Origin: Bacteroidota bacterium
GTDB lineage: Bacteria; Bacteroidota; Bacteroidia; AKYH767-A; OLB10
DNA: 64,000 nucleotides
Direction: 5' to 3'
Assembly (NCBI GenBank): GCA_016722525.1
Contig: JADKJB010000018.1
Span: forward strand, 1 to 64,000
Shown: positions 19,648-29,467 of the stretch, piece by piece
Layout: each line of letters opens with the position of its first letter
How positions within the stretch are numbered: position 1 is the first letter of the stretch
Translations under genes and position numbers: made by a program
The notes under the pieces: model-generated
The model's input: only the letters and a program-made list of their open reading frames with translations
The model's database searches: none
What the model was told of the DNA's origin: nothing

Positions 19648-19698
19648 TTCCGGATTCAATAGTTTAGAGAAAAGCTATTGAAGCCGGAATTTTTTTTC
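19648..19698 (+). terminator. Intrinsic terminator between converging genes
   Basis: TTCCGGATTCAATAG (19648-19662) pairs with CTATTGAAGCCGGAA (19675-19689) with one mismatch, and eight Ts follow. It ends the lipoprotein/barrel transcript and faces the converging sensor kinase gene. Confidence 0.8.
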
Positions 19699-19737
19699 GG
19701 GAATTTATCCTCAATTTCGACTCGCACTGATTTTAGT

Positions 19738-22700
19738 TTAGCTAGGTATCGGGATAGCTATTGTAACTGTAGTGCCTTTACCAGGTACGCTTTTTACATC
19801 GAGTACTCCTCCCAGCAATTGTAAAAAATCAACTATAATGTAATAGCCCAGGTTGCTACTGGTATCCGGGTTAAAATCGGTTGCTGAAAAATGTACTTTC
19901 CTGGATTTTATTTTTTCGATATTAGCCAATGTTGCAGGTGACATGCCAATTCCATTGTCGGTGATTGACATTAAATAGTTTGAATTTTGATGATTGGCAG
20001 TGAATGTTATGTTTCCTGAATTTGAATATTTGATAGCGTTAGAAAGAATGTTTTGAAGTATTATCGTTAATATGTTTCTATCTGTTATAATGATATCTTC
20101 TTCAGGAATATTATTTTCGATTTTAAGTCCCTTGATATCCAACATGCCTATTAAAGGATCAGATACTTCGCCAACAAAATCATGTATGGCAATATAATCC
20201 AGTTTGGGAGTGATACGATTATTTTGAAACTTCATCCAGTTGAGAATGTTGCTGGCATTGTTGTAGAGTTTATCTGAAGCAAATTCAATATCGTTCATGC
20301 TATCAATTAACTTATTCCGGTCCAGCATGTCAGGATTTTTTTTAGAAATTCTGGATACCATAGAGATGAATTTAAGCGGAGTAATGATATCATGAGAAAT
20401 CACAGAGATCAATCGATCTTTTACCAGTATAGAATCCTTTAAGAATTGTTCTTTCTGGGCGAGTTCACTGTTATTTTCTTCTAGAAGCAAGTTGGCCTTT
20501 TTAAGCTCTTTGGTTCGTTCACCAATACTCTTTTCAAGGTCAAGATTTTTTTTGATGATACGTTGGGAATTAAATTTAAGTAACAACAATATGAAGGAAC
20601 TTAAACCTGCAATTATCAGCAACAGGAAAGTTCCGGATTCATAAAATTTCTTTTCTACTGAAAAAGCAATGCTGCCTTCAATGTATGAATTAGCTGCTAT
20701 CCCATTTAGTTTTCTTAATCTGAATGTGTAGTTGCCGGAAGGAAGATTTGAAAAGGAGATAGAGGTTTCGTTCGCAGATAAAGGCATCCAGTCTTTATTG
20801 AAACCATCCATCAAATACTCCATATTCAAATTAATGGAGTTTCCCCAATAGGGGTTGAAAAAGTGAATTTTACTGATTCGTGTTTGTTAGAAACAAACAC
20901 CTTGTTAAGACTGTCTGTACTTATGCCATCAATAATCATCTCATCAATAATGATCTTCTCATCCGGAAATTCATCCGGAATTTCTTCGGGCTTTAGCCAA
21001 ACAAGTCCTTCCATAGTAGGGTAAGAAACATAACCGGTACTTAATCGCAATACAGACGGTGAGCAACCACCATTAAACTCAGAATTTAAGATCCCATCAT
21101 CTTCACCATAAACCTGGTAATCAAATTTGAATGTAGAATCATTTATGTACTTGTTGATGTTTTCATATTTGGTATTTAGTAAACCTTTGTTGGTAGACAT
21201 CCACAATCTGTTATTTTATCTATCAGAAAGCTATGTACATGAGATAAGTAATTGTTATGGTCGACTGGAAGAGCAACTGCTTTTCCATTTTCCCAAACAT
21301 AATATCCTTGCCCATAAGTGCCAATTAATACTTTAGATCCCTGTCGGAAGAGCGTTCTTGCACAAATTCCCTTTAACTCAACAAGGGTTGCACTTCACCG
21401 GTTTTTTTTTCAATGATAGATACTCCAAGACAGGATGCCATCCATATATTTTCATCAGGCCCTCTGATTATGGACTCGATTTTCGAATCAGGATCTGAAT
21501 TAATAATTTTAGTGTTTAATTTATACGTGTAATTGCTAATAGAGCCAATTCCTTTGGATCCGGCAATAATCAAAGAATCACCATCTTCCACGACGCAGTA
21601 AAATTCAGAACGGTCCTTGGCACAAATAAAATTGAGTGTTTTGGTAGTACGGTTATAGTAAAATATACTATCCAGTCTGGTGGTCCAGATGATATTATTT
21701 TTATCTTTATATACTATTTTGTTGCTAATTTGACGGAAGGGAATAGAAGAAATCTTTCCTCCGTCAATGGAGAATTCCTTTTTGATATGCGTTAAAACAA
21801 CACCACTTTCGGTTTCACATTGACCATAATACGAATTATTAATATCGACAGTGGAATTAGCATAAACCAATGTCTTGAATTTATTTTTTCTGAAAACATA
21901 TAACCCTTTTGTAAAAGTTCCAATAAAAATACTTTCACTTTTGGGATCCAAAATTACCGAGGATATGATGCAATTTTCCGGAAGCTTTGTATTGAGCAAT
22001 TTGATATATAGTTCACTGGCATTATCTTTTGAATATATTTGGAACAGGTTTGAATTTTCCCTAAAAAAAACACCGGGATTGGAATAACTCCAAATAGTTT
22101 TTCCTAAATATTTTAGTATATTAATTTCTTTTGATGTTGGAGAATTAACCAACCGGGCCAATTTGATGGACTTATTGACCAAATCAAAATAATAGATTTG
22201 ATTGGAGCTGTCGTAAAAATATATTATTCCTGATATCTGAAAAAAGCTGGCAGCGTTGTAATCAGAAAAAGATAGTTCGTACTCGCTTTTTTCATTGTTA
22301 AATATTCGCAAGGAATTCTTTAAAAGCACAGCAAAGCGATTGTCGGAAATCGGAAAAATTGTTAGAGGATTTCCCCTTCTTTCGGCAGCATTAAATCCCG
22401 AATAGTTTTTATCAAAACAATTGATTAAATAGCTGATGTCAGGTACACTGCCATCAAAATTTATTTCAGGAGGTGTTTTGCGATTTCCAGGATGTACAGA
22501 AACAGGTTTGCCATTTGTAATTTTGAAAGTACTTTGTGCCTGATCAAATGCAACAAAATCACCATTCATGGTTTTGAGTACGGAGATAAATCGATCGTTT
22601 TTAATTGCCGGAGTGTTGAGGTGATTATACACCTTAAATGCTTGTCCATCGAACCTTACTAATCCTCCTTCTGTAGTCATCCATAAAAAGCGATCGTCAT

Positions 22701-22848
22701 CCATCAGCAACGTTCTGATGCTATTTTGTGGTAACCCATTTTTTGATGTGTAGTGTTTTATGGTGAAATCATCAGCAACCTGACAATTTGCATTGATCCT
22801 GGAAAGCAGAAGTGCAAATAGTAACCAAAAAAAAGGGCTTTTTATCAT
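19738..22848 (-). CDS. Reg_prop/Y_Y_Y sensor histidine kinase (frameshifted)
   Basis: A one-component-type periplasmic sensor fused to a kinase. After the signal peptide (MIKSPFFWLLFALLLSRIN) come beta-propeller Reg_prop blades starting YTSKNGLPQNSIRTLLMDDD and FLWMTTEGGLVRFDG. Later blades (LWMSTNKGLLN) and a Y_Y_Y module (LMDGFNKDWMPLSANETSIS, FSNLPSGNYTFRLR) follow. A TM helix (SGTFLLLIIAGLSSFILLLL) leads to a coiled coil. The kinase core has H-box VISHDIITPLKFIS, N-box LQNILSNAIKYSN and G-box SITDNGIGM. Three small indels (about 21210, about 21370, about 20830) break it, but the 3111-base span is in frame overall, about 1036 residues. The next gene upstream, a LuxR-type regulator, is its likely partner. 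Confidence 0.85.
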
Positions 22849-22902
22849 CTTTAAATCTCAATTATAGCTTTGATGATACGTATTAAATGACAAAGTGAAC
22901 TA

Positions 22903-23562
22903 TTATTGAATGGAGGGCTTAAATTTATAAATTTCAGCTAAGTTTTTTAAATCAATAACATTTGAAACTCCCAGTTTGTTGAAAATACGGGCTTTAAAAG
23001 TGGCTACTGTTGATGATTTTATTTTTAACCTGCCACTTATTTCTTTTATGCCTTCGCCTTTTAAAAGGTAATTCATCACAGTGATTTCGCGTTCCGACAA
23101 TTCTCTAAATGGATCTGTATTGCCATCACTATGTTTAGTTTTTTCCATTTGATCCGTTAGAAACTGACTATAGTATTTCTTGCCCTGGAAAAATAGTTGG
23201 AGTGCAGTAATTACTTCTTTCTCATTGTTCTGTTTGTTCAGAAATCCAGATACACCCATATTCATCATTCTTGCTCCGAATATTTCTTCCGGGCTCATTG
23301 TGTAAACTAGTATTTTTGCATTCGGGTACAATTGAATGATCTCTGATAGAATTTCGATCACATTGCCATCATTCAGTTGCATATCAAGAATAATATTTGT
23401 GATGGGCACTTGTTGGAGAATTTCTTTCAGTCCCTTACAGGATTCGGTCTCATAGAATTCTTTAATTCCGAAATTCGACTCCAGTATAAATTTCATCCCT
23501 CTCCTGATAATAACGTGATCGTCGACTATCAATACTTTTTTACCAACAACAGGAATAGTCAT
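22903..23562 (-). CDS. NarL/LuxR-type response regulator
   Basis: A complete 219-residue two-domain regulator. The receiver domain (8-125) has the acidic pair DD14-15, phospho-acceptor Asp60 in IILDMQLNDG, the conserved Thr in VYTMS and Lys in FLNKQ. The C-terminal LuxR helix-turn-helix spans about 150-205: LSEREITVMNYLLKGEGIKE then STVATFKARIFNKLGV. It lies 54 bases upstream of the Reg_prop kinase on the same strand, so the two probably form a two-component pair that senses an extracellular ligand. Direct targets are unknown. Confidence 0.9.
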   Translation of the reverse strand: MTIPVVGKKVLIVDDHVIIRRGMKFILESNFGIKEFYETESCKGLKEILQQVPITNIILDMQLNDGNVIEILSEIIQLYPNAKILVYTMSPEEIFGARMMNMGVSGFLNKQNNEKEVITALQLFFQGKKYYSQFLTDQMEKTKHSDGNTDPFRELSEREITVMNYLLKGEGIKEISGRLKIKSSTVATFKARIFNKLGVSNVIDLKNLAEIYKFKPSIQ

Positions 23563-23824
23563 GTTTCTTATTTTTTCTTAATGAAAGATATAAAATTTAC
23601 TGATGATTCATAGAAGCAGTAATTAGTACTTTGAGAGAAATCCAATTCTTCTAAAATGGATTAGAAATGCATACGTTGCATTTCAATTATATAGATGCTT
23701 ACATCAAAAATAGTAAATTATTTTAGAATCTAATGGTATGTTTAATATAGTAGAATTTATTCTACTATATGAATAGCTTTCAAATAGGGAGCAATTGGCT
23801 CTTAAATTTGTATTTAACAGTAGA

Positions 23825-24946
23825 TCAGATGTTTTTGGAAAAAATGCGGTATCTTTTATATATAACGCCACCTAGTTTTTCTAATTCAGCCCTCATTAAT
23901 CGGTTTTCTTCAAGCACTAAATGACTATCCATTGTTTTCATCCCCATGCTCCTGGCAGTTTTCATTAATGATATTCCAAGAAGTACGCTTAAACCCCGCC
24001 CACGATATTTTTCTGCTACAGCACCCAGTAACAAATCGAGCTGCTTCGATTTTCTCATTTCATTTAGAATATATATAAATCCAAATGGAAGCAATTTACC
24101 TTTGGCCTTTTTAATACCTTGACTGATATTTGCCATGGCGATTACAAAGGCGACAGGTTGATTGTTTTGATCTGCAACTATTTTTACCAGCTTAGGATTC
24201 AATACTGATAAATATTGATTGGCCAGATGAATAATGTCTTCATCCTCCATGGGTACAAATCCATAAATATTTTTATAAGCTTCATTCATTAATTGCATCA
24301 CTGGTAAGAAGTAGGGTTTCAGTTTTTTTCTCTGTGTGAAAGTGATAAGTTGAAGCTTTTCATTCCTTAGTATTCGATCATATATTTTTGTGTAAAAAAC
24401 AGGCAGGTTTTCCGGTATTTCCATTTTATAACTTAAACAATCTTTGAATTTTGTAAACCCTGAAATTTGAACCAATCTACCCAAATAGGGCTGATGACTC
24501 ACGGATGCTATTACAGGAAGAAATTCATTTCCTTCAATTTGAATTCCCTGAGGATCTTTGTCGGAAAAGCCAAAGGAACCTATTATTTCAGTCATGCCAA
24601 AACTCTTGGCCCAACCTTCAATGTAATCCAATAAGGCCCCCGAAACTTTGTCGTCGTTGATGCAATCCAATTGATAAAATCTAGCTGAATTTACAGAATG
24701 TTTTTCATTCCATGGATGATAAATGATGCCCATAACTCTTCCTACACAAATAGCATCGTTATAGGCCAGTATTTTTATATGGTCACTTTTATTGAGATGC
24801 TTGTTTTTTAACGGATCATGAAATTCCCTTTCATCCTTGTAGAATGGAGGCACAAAATTACTATATCCTGAATGTATTTTCGAAGGCAGGTAGAGGTACT
24901 CATCCAGGAGTTTATTTGTAGTAACAACTTTTATTTCAACAGCCAA
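23825..24946 (-). CDS. GNAT-superfamily acyltransferase-like protein
   Basis: An intact 373-residue cytosolic protein. The C-terminal half carries the acetyl-CoA pyrophosphate-binding pattern AVAEKYRGRGLSVLLGISL (R/Q-x-x-G-x-G/A type) followed by helix MKTARSMGMKTMDSHLVLEENRLMRAELEKLG, typical of GNAT motif A/B. The N-terminal half (YLYLPSKIHSGYSNFVPPFY) resembles the large bacterial paralogues that pair two GNAT folds. The substrate is unknown; amine or peptide N-acylation is the general expectation. It is a lone gene with no clear partner. Confidence 0.7.
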   Translation of the reverse strand: MAVEIKVVTTNKLLDEYLYLPSKIHSGYSNFVPPFYKDEREFHDPLKNKHLNKSDHIKILAYNDAICVGRVMGIIYHPWNEKHSVNSARFYQLDCINDDKVSGALLDYIEGWAKSFGMTEIIGSFGFSDKDPQGIQIEGNEFLPVIASVSHQPYLGRLVQISGFTKFKDCLSYKMEIPENLPVFYTKIYDRILRNEKLQLITFTQRKKLKPYFLPVMQLMNEAYKNIYGFVPMEDEDIIHLANQYLSVLNPKLVKIVADQNNQPVAFVIAMANISQGIKKAKGKLLPFGFIYILNEMRKSKQLDLLLGAVAEKYRGRGLSVLLGISLMKTARSMGMKTMDSHLVLEENRLMRAELEKLGGVIYKRYRIFSKNI

Positions 24947-25033
24947 TGGAATGCATTTTATTGGGCCAAGGTAGAATTTATTTTAAATGATTTTACTTTT
25001 TATTTTAAAATAGATTATCAGATTTGATTATTA

Positions 25034-25041
25034 TATATTTG
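25034..25041 (+). promoter_or_regulatory. Bacteroidetes -7 box TATATTTG
   Basis: TATATTTG matches TAnnTTTG and lies 44 bases before the GH16 start. The -33 element is not obvious. Confidence 0.4.
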
Positions 25042-25085
25042 TACGTTCTCTTATTCCACCACTACAAGTTATATTTATTTAATTT

Positions 25086-26324
25086 ATGAAAAAAGTTAAA
25101 GGTTTTCCAATTCAATTATCATTTTTTCTGCTAGTACTTTGCCATAGTTCAAAAGCACAGGTGATGTGGCAAGCATCCGGTGAAAAAGTGATTCAATGGC
25201 ATTATAATGATGGTGATGAGTTTACCGGTAAGGAGCTGGACACTTCAAAATGGAATAATACGTACCCTTGGGGAAGAACGCTGTATTGTAATCGTGAACA
25301 GCAATATTATACCGATAATGCCAACATTGAATTAGAAAAGGGAATCCTTAATTTAGTTGTAAGAAAGGAACCAGTTACAGCAAAAGTACTTCATTGGGAA
25401 TCGGATACAAGTCCTCTGCTGTGCAATGATAAAGAAGTGGGTAAAAACTTGAAGCCTTTTGAATTTACTTCAGCAATGATTTATTCGACTAAAAAATACC
25501 ATTATGGTTATTATGAAATAAAATTCAAGTCGGATGAGGGAAAAGGACTATGGCCTGCCTTCTGGTTGTATGCCGGACATGATAATGATGAAATTGACAT
25601 TTTTGAACTTAAAGGTGAACGTAATTCTGAATTTCATGTTGATGTGCATTGCCCTAAGGGATGTAATAACTACAAAACTACTTTAGGGCTGCTCAAAAAA
25701 AATTGGGGTGACTACCTTAAAACGAGCTCTGCCTGGCATACCGGTTTTAATATAATAGGTTTGGAATGGACTCCTGATTATATCAAGTGGTATTTGAATG
25801 GCAGAGGGGTGGCTTATTGGAAAGGAAAAATGGCATATCCGGCTGCAGTCATTGCTAACCTGGCGTTACCTTCCAATGATGGCCCTTTCGGTCCCGGACC
25901 TGATGCAACAACTAAATTCCCTGCTTCGTTTGAAATCGATTTTATTAGAATATGGTCATCACAACCTGTCACTCAGAGTGAGGTTTTTCTGGAGCCGGTT
26001 TTAAAAGGGTCTGAAAAAACTTTATTGCCCAACGGCAATTCGCAACTAATAAAAAAAGCCAAGCCGGAGTTCAATAAATCAGCATTGAAAAATGAAACAA
26101 CCAATATCACATTTGCAGCTTATGAAAATGGTGGCTTCCTGGTTGCAGTAAACGGTAAGCCTAAAAATGGATTTGCCATCGAAGTTAAAGATGCCCTTCA
26201 AAAAGTGATCTATAAAAGCAACGATCCCAATATGATGGAACACCACTTCTATCTGCCAAAATCAAAAGGCAATGCTTCCATGGAAATTAGGGTAAATGGT
26301 CAAAAAATTGAACATCGGTTTTAA
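25086..26324 (+). CDS. Secreted family 16 glycoside hydrolase
   Basis: A beta-glucanase-type enzyme acting outside the cytoplasm, as the signal peptide shows (residues 1-24, MKKVKGFPIQLSFFLLVLC..). The GH16 jelly roll begins DGDEFTGKELDTSKWNN. The catalytic motif is E169-I-D171-I-F-E174, nucleophile and acid/base in the order E-x-D-x-x-E. The supporting YHYGYYEIKFKS and GLWPAFWLYAG strands and the substrate-cleft phrase FNIIGLEWTPDYIKWYLNG all fit. The GH16 domain ends near residue 295 at FEIDFIRIW. The last 115 residues form a separate beta-rich tail with no T9SS signature. Laminarin or another beta-1,3/1,4-glucan is the likely substrate. 412 residues, no frameshift. Confidence 0.9.
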   Translation: MKKVKGFPIQLSFFLLVLCHSSKAQVMWQASGEKVIQWHYNDGDEFTGKELDTSKWNNTYPWGRTLYCNREQQYYTDNANIELEKGILNLVVRKEPVTAKVLHWESDTSPLLCNDKEVGKNLKPFEFTSAMIYSTKKYHYGYYEIKFKSDEGKGLWPAFWLYAGHDNDEIDIFELKGERNSEFHVDVHCPKGCNNYKTTLGLLKKNWGDYLKTSSAWHTGFNIIGLEWTPDYIKWYLNGRGVAYWKGKMAYPAAVIANLALPSNDGPFGPGPDATTKFPASFEIDFIRIWSSQPVTQSEVFLEPVLKGSEKTLLPNGNSQLIKKAKPEFNKSALKNETTNITFAAYENGGFLVAVNGKPKNGFAIEVKDALQKVIYKSNDPNMMEHHFYLPKSKGNASMEIRVNGQKIEHRF

Positions 26325-26338
26325 ATGCTTTACCTGCT

Positions 26339-28065
26339 TTACCTCAGTAACAAAACAGTTCCGGTTTCTTTGATTATTTTATTTCCTTTTTGTTGTTGAA
26401 TCGTATACCCATAAATACCTTCCGGACAAATTGTTTTATTAAAGGACCCATTCCAACTGGTTCCGGTATAGATCTGTTCACCGAAGCGATTGTAAATGGA
26501 CAATGTACTGATGTTTAAATCCAAAGTTTTAATCTCAAAAAAATCATTTATTCCATCTCCGTTAGGAGTAAATGCATTTGGAATATATATATAAGGATCT
26601 TCACCTTCACAATCAGGAAATTCGTTGATCTCAATGGTTTTTTCTGTAGAATCCCAACAGCCCGAATGGTCTTCAACCGATAAAAGTATCTGGTATGTGC
26701 CGGGATAGTAAAAGGGGTAAAGCATGGATAAATTTTCGGAAACTACAATGCCATTTACTTCCCAATAGTAGAGGTAGGAGGAACTGTAGTAGTTACAATA
26801 TTTCCGGTAAATTCAGAAAGCTCATAAGTACATTGGAGATTCGAAACAAAATCAATTTGTGGTGATAAAGAGGCCGTAATGTTCTGAGAATATCTTGATT
26901 TACAATTCATGGAATCAATGACTTCAAGCACAACCGTATAATTGCCGGATGAGGTGTAAGTATGCACCGGGTTGCTGCTCTGTCCTGTAGTACCATCACC
27001 AAAATCCCAGTTGAGCAGGGTCCCATTTAATCCCAAAGTGTCATTGGTAAAGCTCACTTCTTTTTGGCAATTTGCCTGCCAGAAAAATAGTGACGACGGT
27101 ATTTCATTTTCAAGCGATTTAGTCAGTAGTATTTCACAATCAGTTCCCGATTGAATAGCAACTGTATATAATACTGAAGGATCAGGGTATTGGATTACTA
27201 CCGAATCCAAAGTGCTTCCATCAAACCAAACAGGATTCAAATTAATGGGTGCAAACAAGGTCACACTTCCATCAGGATGGCATGTTTCACTGGTAATAGC
27301 CCGATCAACTATTTCTGCGTCAATATAGGCGTATCCGAAATGACCTCCCGGCTCACAATCGCCTGTTTCAAATGTGATGGTTATAGTTTCTCCGGAGTGT
27401 CCCAGCAAATCAATTACTCTTGTTTGCCAGGTAAGTACTTCTACGGTACCGTTAGTAGTAAAATTATAGGTGGTGTCGCCGGCAATAATTTGTTCTGATA
27501 TGCAACCTCCGGGGATGCCGCCGGTAGAAGTAACGTTGTAACCAAATCGGGGTTGTTTTGGCTCGGGATGCGATGCGTTTTCCAGTAGCACTTGCATGAG
27601 CAGCAATAAAAGTGAATCATAGGTTGGAACAAAGGAGTATGTGAGCCGCTCTGATTCAGCTGCTCCTGATGCGTTACCCAGTCGTGCTGAGAACATAGAG
27701 CCCGGCCATGATACAGGCACCAGTCCCATAGAATTGGAGTCCGTTAACGTGCCTGAAGTTATTGCATGACGGGTAGTATCTATTCCTGTTTGTGGAGTAT
27801 AAACCGGACAACATTGGCCGGTTGCGCCTGTCCAGAAGTTGAAATTGCCAGTTTCAAATCCTATATTAGGAAACGATTGCTGTCCATTTGTAGTTGGTAC
27901 TAAAATAAAAATAAACCCCGAGAGGCTTACTCCATAAAAAAGTACTTTTTTATGGAGTAAGCTCTGTAAAATGAAAAGCCAACAAGGTTTAGTAAAAAGT
28001 AGCTTCAATTTATACGATTTTAATATTTTTCTCAATAAAAGTAATGATAAAATAGGAGAATACAA
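26339..28065 (-). CDS. PKD-containing T9SS type-B surface protein
   Basis: A large secreted protein whose hydrophobic N-terminus ends FIFILVPTTNGQ. The body starts FPNIGFETGNFNFWTGATG, continues with a jelly-roll-like region, then a PKD domain (LNWDFGDGTTGQSSNPVHTY) and a second one (YYWEVNGIVVSENLSMLYPF). The tail IYIPNAFTPNGDGINDFFEI with LSIYNRFGEQIYT is the type-B sorting domain found in gliding and adhesin proteins. One missing T near 26760 splits the gene; the span is one base short of 576 codons. The first 35 residues before HKKVLFYGVSLSG are unusual for a signal peptide, and the coding start is uncertain. Confidence 0.75.
27925..27962. repeat. Perfect 38-bp palindrome in a signal-peptide region
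   Basis: The left arm GCTTACTCCATAAAAAAGT and the right arm ACTTTTTTATGGAGTAAGC are exact inverse complements with no loop bases. It overlaps the codons for LLHKKVLFYGVSL in the type-B T9SS gene. Confidence 0.75.
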
Positions 28066-28296
28066 AATGGAATGAAAAACAGCTCTTGGCTAGTTATTTA
28101 CTTCTATGCAAAATAGATTTTTGATGCAGGTAAAAATTATCTTATCATGCATTAAAAAACAGCATAAAGAAACCATTCAATGAGTCACCGCCATTAAAAT
28201 AATGCCTTTATCAAATGAAAAATAGTTCCACAAAATTGATGGTGAAGTATTTTTTACTTCGTCAATTCTTTTCGGTGTAACAATTAAATAAGGAAA

Positions 28297-29355
28297 TCAG
28301 AACTTCATATGTTCTAATTTTCTTACATCAATAATTTTTACCTGTCCGGCCTTGAGTTCAATGAGTCCCTCATCTTTAAAATCAGATAATGTGCGAATGA
28401 GCGATTCCGTGGCAGTGCCGACTATATTGGAAAGATCTTCTCTGGAAATATGAATGCTGAAATCTTCATTGTTTTCTGATTTGTAGCGATTTCGAAGCAT
28501 TAGTAAGGCTTCTGCAACGCGTTTTCTAACTGAATTGTAGGCAAGGCTTAACAGTCGTTCTTCTTTTTCAACAAGATCATCGGCAAGTAACTTAATAAAT
28601 TTATTGGAGACTTCGCGATTGGAATATAAGAGTGTCAGGAAATCCTGCCTTTGTATAATGCATATTTCAGCTTCATCCAAAACAGCTGCAGATTCAGTGA
28701 ATTTACTGTCTTCCAACACTGCAGTATATCCGATAAAATCACCCTCTTTGTACAACCCCGTTATATATTCTTTACCATCTTCGTTCGATTTAAACGTTTT
28801 AACTTTTCCGGTATTGATAAAATAGACTCCTCCTGGATGATTTCCTTCTGAAAAAATCAAATCTTTTTTCTTGTAAAATTTACACTTTCGATCTCCGGTC
28901 AGTTTAATTAACTCATCAAATGATTCGGCTTTATTTATAAATTCATTGAGTCCTTCAATGTTACGAGAAAATTCTTTTTTAAGCAGATCTGTTTTCCTGA
29001 AACGTGTTTCGATAGCATCCAGCAGCTCAACATCATTAAAAGGCTTGGTGATATAATCATCTGCACCCAGATTCATGCCTTTCCGGAAGTCTTCCTTCTC
29101 GGCTTTGGCTGTCAGGAAAACAAATGGAATGCCTGCTGTTTTCGAGTTCTTGCTAAGAATGTGTAACACCCCGTAACCATCCAATTCAGGCATCATCACA
29201 TCGCATATAATTAAATCAGGTACCAGTTTGAGTGCAACATCAACACCTATCTTTCCGTTTTCTGCAGCTGTTACTTTGTATCCTGCCAGTTCCAGAATTT
29301 CAGTGGTGTTCTCTCGCATTTCAAAATTATCCTCGATTAAAAGTATGGTTTTCAT
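28297..29355 (-). CDS. Receiver-CRP fusion transcription regulator
   Basis: Start at 29355 (MKTILLIEDN) fits a receiver-domain beginning; 352 residues, intact. Residues 1-118 are a response-regulator receiver with acidic pocket ED8-9, phospho-acceptor Asp52 (IICDVMMPELDG) and Lys104 (YITKPF). After a linker, residues about 145-265 form a cyclic-nucleotide-type sensor (IFSEGNHPGGVYFINTGKVK, LYKEGDFIGYTAVLE). A CRP/FNR helix-turn-helix follows at about 295-340 (ISREDLSNIVGTATESLIRT). No FNR-type cysteine cluster is seen. Phosphorylation and ligand binding may thus feed one DNA-binding output. The PAS kinase directly upstream on the same strand is the likely phosphodonor. Confidence 0.9.
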   Translation of the reverse strand: MKTILLIEDNFEMRENTTEILELAGYKVTAAENGKIGVDVALKLVPDLIICDVMMPELDGYGVLHILSKNSKTAGIPFVFLTAKAEKEDFRKGMNLGADDYITKPFNDVELLDAIETRFRKTDLLKKEFSRNIEGLNEFINKAESFDELIKLTGDRKCKFYKKKDLIFSEGNHPGGVYFINTGKVKTFKSNEDGKEYITGLYKEGDFIGYTAVLEDSKFTESAAVLDEAEICIIQRQDFLTLLYSNREVSNKFIKLLADDLVEKEERLLSLAYNSVRKRVAEALLMLRNRYKSENNEDFSIHISREDLSNIVGTATESLIRTLSDFKDEGLIELKAGQVKIIDVRKLEHMKF

Positions 29356-29467
29356 GGGTATTCGGTTAAAAATAGGTGAGAAATTGTGCAATGGCTAAAT
29401 TAGCGTTTTTTCCATAATAAATACAGGAACAATATTAAAACTAACAAATTTCAAAATATACCCTTTT

